A DNA stretch of 64,000 bases from Gammaproteobacteria bacterium (GTDB lineage: Bacteria; Pseudomonadota; Gammaproteobacteria; DSM-16500): NCBI GenBank assembly GCA_021325575.1, contig JAJPGW010000006.1, positions 1 through 64,000 of the forward strand, in the 5' to 3' direction. Below the pieces are notes generated by a model that searched no databases, was not told the origin of the DNA, and worked only from the letters and a program-made list of their open reading frames with translations. How positions within the stretch are numbered: the stretch's first letter is position 1; every line of letters starts with the position of its first letter. Made by a program: the position numbers and the translations under genes. Shown piece by piece: positions 61,532-64,000 of the stretch.

Positions 61532-63166
61532 ATGAAAAATTTATCGCGATTATTACGCCTCATGCGCATCAATTTCGTATTGGTGCGCTACAACCTGGAT
61601 GAATTCATCCTCGCGATGCCGTGGTTTTCCCCTTTTCGTTTTTTAAGTTTTTTTAACCCGTATTATTGGATTTTAAAAAATAAATTAACTCGCGGTGAAC
61701 GCATTCGGTTGGCGCTGGAAGCGTTAGGCCCTATTTTTGTCAAAGCAGGACAAGTGTTATCGACGCGCGGCGATTTATTGCCGGAAGACATTTCAGACGA
61801 ATTGGCGAAATTGCAAGATCAAGTTCCGCCATTTTCAGGTGAGCTTGCAAAAGATATTATCGAAGAAGCGCTGGGGGCAAAAATTCCAGAAGTTTTCAGT
61901 GAATTTGATTTGAATGCATTGGCATCTGCGTCTATTGCGCAAGTCCACGCAGCAAAATTATTAAATGGCCGATCAGTCGTCGTGAAAGTGTTGAGACCGA
62001 ATATTAAAAAAATTATCGATCGCGATCTGGATTTATTAATGATTTTAGCGCGTTCAGCGGAACGCTACTGGAAAGAATCGCGCGCTTTTAAACCGAAACA
62101 AATTGTAGAAGAGATTTCGCATACGCTTTATGACGAACTGGATTTGTTGCGTGAAGGTGCTAATGCTTCTCAATTGCGTCGCAATTTTCAGCATTCAAAT
62201 AGTTTATATATTCCTGAAATTTTTTGGGAAGTGAGTCGCAATAACATGCTGGTCATGGAACGCATTTCTGGTATTCCGATTCATAATGTCGCGGCATTGC
62301 GCGCATCCGGTATGAACATGAAAAAATTAGCCGAGCGGGGCATCGAGATTTTTTTCACGCAAGTGTTTCGCGATAGTTTTTTTCATGCAGACATGCATCC
62401 CGGAAATATTTTTGTGGCTTATGGTGATCTCGAAGATCCCAAATATATTGCCGTTGATTTTGGCATTGTCGGTTCCTTAAATACTAAAGACCAACGCTAT
62501 CTTGCCGAAAACATGTTGGCCTTTTTTAAACGCGATTATCAACGCGTTGCAGAATTGCATGTCGCGTCCGGTTGGTTGCCACCCGATACCCGCATCGATC
62601 AATTCGAAGGCGCCATCCGCGCGGTTTGCGAACCGATTTTTGAAAGGCCCTTAAAAGATATTTCTTTCGGACAATTATTATTTCGCTTATTTCAAACGGC
62701 GCGCCGATTTAATATTAATATTCAGCCACAATTAATTTTGTTACAAAAAACACTCGTGAATATCGAAGGCGTCGGTCGACAACTTTATCCTGATCTTGAT
62801 TTATGGGCATCAGGCGCTCCCTTCCTAGAACGCTGGTTAAAACAACAAGTCGGCCCGCGCGCTTTTTTGCGAAAAGTTCGTGAAAATTTGCCCTTTTGGT
62901 CCGAAAAACTACCCGAAATTCCAGGCCTTATTTACGATGTCTTAGTCGAAAAACGTCGCGAGCAAGAAGAACAATTGTTCGCATCCCGCCAAACCGTCGA
63001 GCGTCCGCCTTCCAAATTTATTATGCGACGGTATTTTATGTTTGGTGTAGGTTTCGCCTTCCTAGCAGCTGGTATTTCCCTTTTATTTCAACCGGTTAAT
63101 GTTATTTTAGCCTGGGCTTTTGGCGGTCTCGGTTTAATCTCCCTGCTTATTTCTGGCTTAATTTAA
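61532..63166 (+). CDS. ubiB: Ubiquinone biosynthesis protein UbiB (atypical kinase/ATPase)
   Basis: 544 residues. The UbiB/ABC1 kinase-like fold has [21 protein letters not shown] (KxGQ motif), [23 protein letters not shown] and VDFGIVG. The C-terminal two transmembrane helices ([19 protein letters not shown] and the final [15 protein letters not shown]) are present. Promotes ubiquinone synthesis through ATPase activity. Separated from ubiJ only by the repeat. Confidence 0.96.
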   Translation: MKNLSRLLRLMRINFVLVRYNLDEFILAMPWFSPFRFLSFFNPYYWILKNKLTRGERIRLALEALGPIFVKAGQVLSTRGDLLPEDISDELAKLQDQVPPFSGELAKDIIEEALGAKIPEVFSEFDLNALASASIAQVHAAKLLNGRSVVVKVLRPNIKKIIDRDLDLLMILARSAERYWKESRAFKPKQIVEEISHTLYDELDLLREGANASQLRRNFQHSNSLYIPEIFWEVSRNNMLVMERISGIPIHNVAALRASGMNMKKLAERGIEIFFTQVFRDSFFHADMHPGNIFVAYGDLEDPKYIAVDFGIVGSLNTKDQRYLAENMLAFFKRDYQRVAELHVASGWLPPDTRIDQFEGAIRAVCEPIFERPLKDISFGQLLFRLFQTARRFNINIQPQLILLQKTLVNIEGVGRQLYPDLDLWASGAPFLERWLKQQVGPRAFLRKVRENLPFWSEKLPEIPGLIYDVLVEKRREQEEQLFASRQTVERPPSKFIMRRYFMFGVGFAFLAAGISLLFQPVNVILAWAFGGLGLISLLISGLI

Positions 63167-63173
63167 TCCATTT

Positions 63174-63206
63174 CTTAAGAATTTCTTAATGCTTTTTTGC
63201 TATAGT
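63174..63206 (+). promoter_or_regulatory. PmrA-type tandem box plus -10 upstream of last gene
   Basis: CTTAAG-AATTT-CTTAAT (63174-63190) matches the YTTAAK-N5-YTTAAK PmrA box without a mismatch. TATAGT (63201-63206) is 10 bp farther on and acts as -10. In Legionella and Coxiella PmrA activates effector and icm/dot genes, supporting an effector role for the downstream gene (inference). Confidence 0.65.
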
Positions 63207-63232
63207 TGCCAAAAATTTTAAACGAGGCTGCA

Positions 63233-64000
63233 ATGAACTTACGTGCTGAATTTAAGGCTCTTCAAGAACAAAAACTTACGCCAGAACAACTGGAAACAAA
63301 CCCAGTTATGAGCAAAGTACGCAAAGCTGTTCGAGAACATTATGGACTTAGGAATACTAAATTATTAACTCCAGATGTTTATGCAGAACTCTACGAAGCA
63401 ATGGATGAGAACTCTAAAGAAATTGATCCTTTTGTAAAAGTGTTTGTTGATAATATTATTGAAGATGTGATTGATAAATTGGTTCCTGAGAACGAACAAA
63501 ACTTGATTGAAGTAAAAGCTGCTCTCAATAACAAGATAAGCGCTGAACAATCCAAAGACCCCGAAAAATCTAATTTAAAATCCCCTGAAGTTAAAATATC
63601 AAGATCATCAAAGAAAGTGGTTTCATTTCAAGGGCAACCTAAAGCGGAATCGCCAGAACCAAACGAAGATGTCGATCAACGATCTTCACAACCAGTAATG
63701 ACTACCGTAAAAATTCCACCGACACGGCATGTTTCGCGTAATGATTTAGCCGAGAGAGAAAAAGCTTATTCACTAGCCAACTCTAAAAATGAAGAACTCG
63801 CCGAACTTCCTGTGATGGTTGGCAATGCTAATGCTTCGATGGTCGTGAAACCACAGAGAAAAGGACTTTTTGCTCCGATTCTTCTTAGGCCAAATGGTAA
63901 TAACGGCCAAGAATCGCCTCCCATTTCAGATCAACAGAGACAATCGCCATTGGTTAATCCCTTTGGAAAATCGCCTCCACCGTTAATGGGGAATGCATTT
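63233..64000 (+). CDS. Hypothetical protein, 3' end outside window, possible effector
   Basis: ATG 63233 after CGAGG opens a frame that stays open for 256 codons to the window end. The N-terminal 105 residues are helical (MNLRAEFKALQEQKLTPEQL, VDNIIEDVIDKLVPENEQN). From about 106 the protein is Ser/Pro/Lys/Gln-rich and disordered-looking (PTRHVSRNDLAEREKAYSLA). No family recognised. A perfect PmrA-type box upstream makes it the best candidate effector gene by regulation. Confidence 0.78.
   Translation, partial: MNLRAEFKALQEQKLTPEQLETNPVMSKVRKAVREHYGLRNTKLLTPDVYAELYEAMDENSKEIDPFVKVFVDNIIEDVIDKLVPENEQNLIEVKAALNNKISAEQSKDPEKSNLKSPEVKISRSSKKVVSFQGQPKAESPEPNEDVDQRSSQPVMTTVKIPPTRHVSRNDLAEREKAYSLANSKNEELAELPVMVGNANASMVVKPQRKGLFAPILLRPNGNNGQESPPISDQQRQSPLVNPFGKSPPPLMGNAF

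Overview
This window is an AT-rich gammaproteobacterial chromosome segment that looks like the order Legionellales (Coxiella, Legionella, Berkiella or Aquicella relatives). No 16S or tRNA gene is present, so the placement is inference. It rests on the housekeeping gene set, a SufU-type SUF operon, MgtC, a fused FolK-FolP, toxin-antitoxin (TA) modules, and several large helical proteins without recognised families that carry eukaryote-directed signals. Those signals are a C-terminal CaaX box, an SV40-like nuclear localisation signal, and tandem CTTAA promoter boxes of the PmrA type. No secretion apparatus is encoded here, so calling these proteins effectors is a hypothesis.

Layout. 1-4579: the 3' end of a repeat-bearing hypothetical protein, miaB, a 2Fe-2S protein and rsmE. 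4604-12443: a higBA TA module sharing a palindromic promoter with yggS, a secreted TIM-barrel protein, proC, a secreted sedolisin, a beta-propeller protein and two outer-membrane barrels. 12518-17485: yggT, rdgB, a YadGH-type ABC transporter, coq7, mgtC and grxD. 17606-23822: an iron-sulfur operon on the minus strand, read Rrf2 regulator, sufB, sufC, sufD, sufS, sufU, sufA, sufT. 23964-30203: two proteins of unknown function, a vapBC module, an aldo-keto reductase and the folate genes folB, folKP and folC. 30573-40045: the origin-proximal set rpmH, rnpA, yidD, yidC, mnmE and mnmG, interrupted by a CaaX protein, a phosphoribosyltransferase and a membrane/coiled-coil protein. 40046-58654: an accessory island between mnmG and rsmG, which are usually adjacent. 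58647-63166: rsmG, parA (without parB), ubiE, ubiJ and ubiB. 63233-64000: the start of another putative effector gene.

The most notable system is a compact class II lanthipeptide locus (42925-46243). Two 45-codon precursor genes, absent from any long-ORF list, lie in tandem ahead of a complete LanM synthetase. Each precursor gene is followed by a GC-rich hairpin. There is no adjacent exporter or protease. TA modules flank the locus, and next to it is a mazF gene whose first two thirds have been inverted in place.

A second notable system is a family of four intergenic elements (4604, 16993, 21719, 28857). Each has 26-38 bp arms that match almost perfectly within a copy but differ between copies. 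The arms enclose a conserved core with two mini-hairpins, so the folded form would be branched. Other short repeats sit at gene 3' ends and in two cases supply the C-terminal codons of the upstream gene. A third item is a family of tandem paralogous proteins at 48651-57284 sharing an INPVPILLN signature; within it lies an unrelated 1109-residue protein ending in PTKKRKVK.
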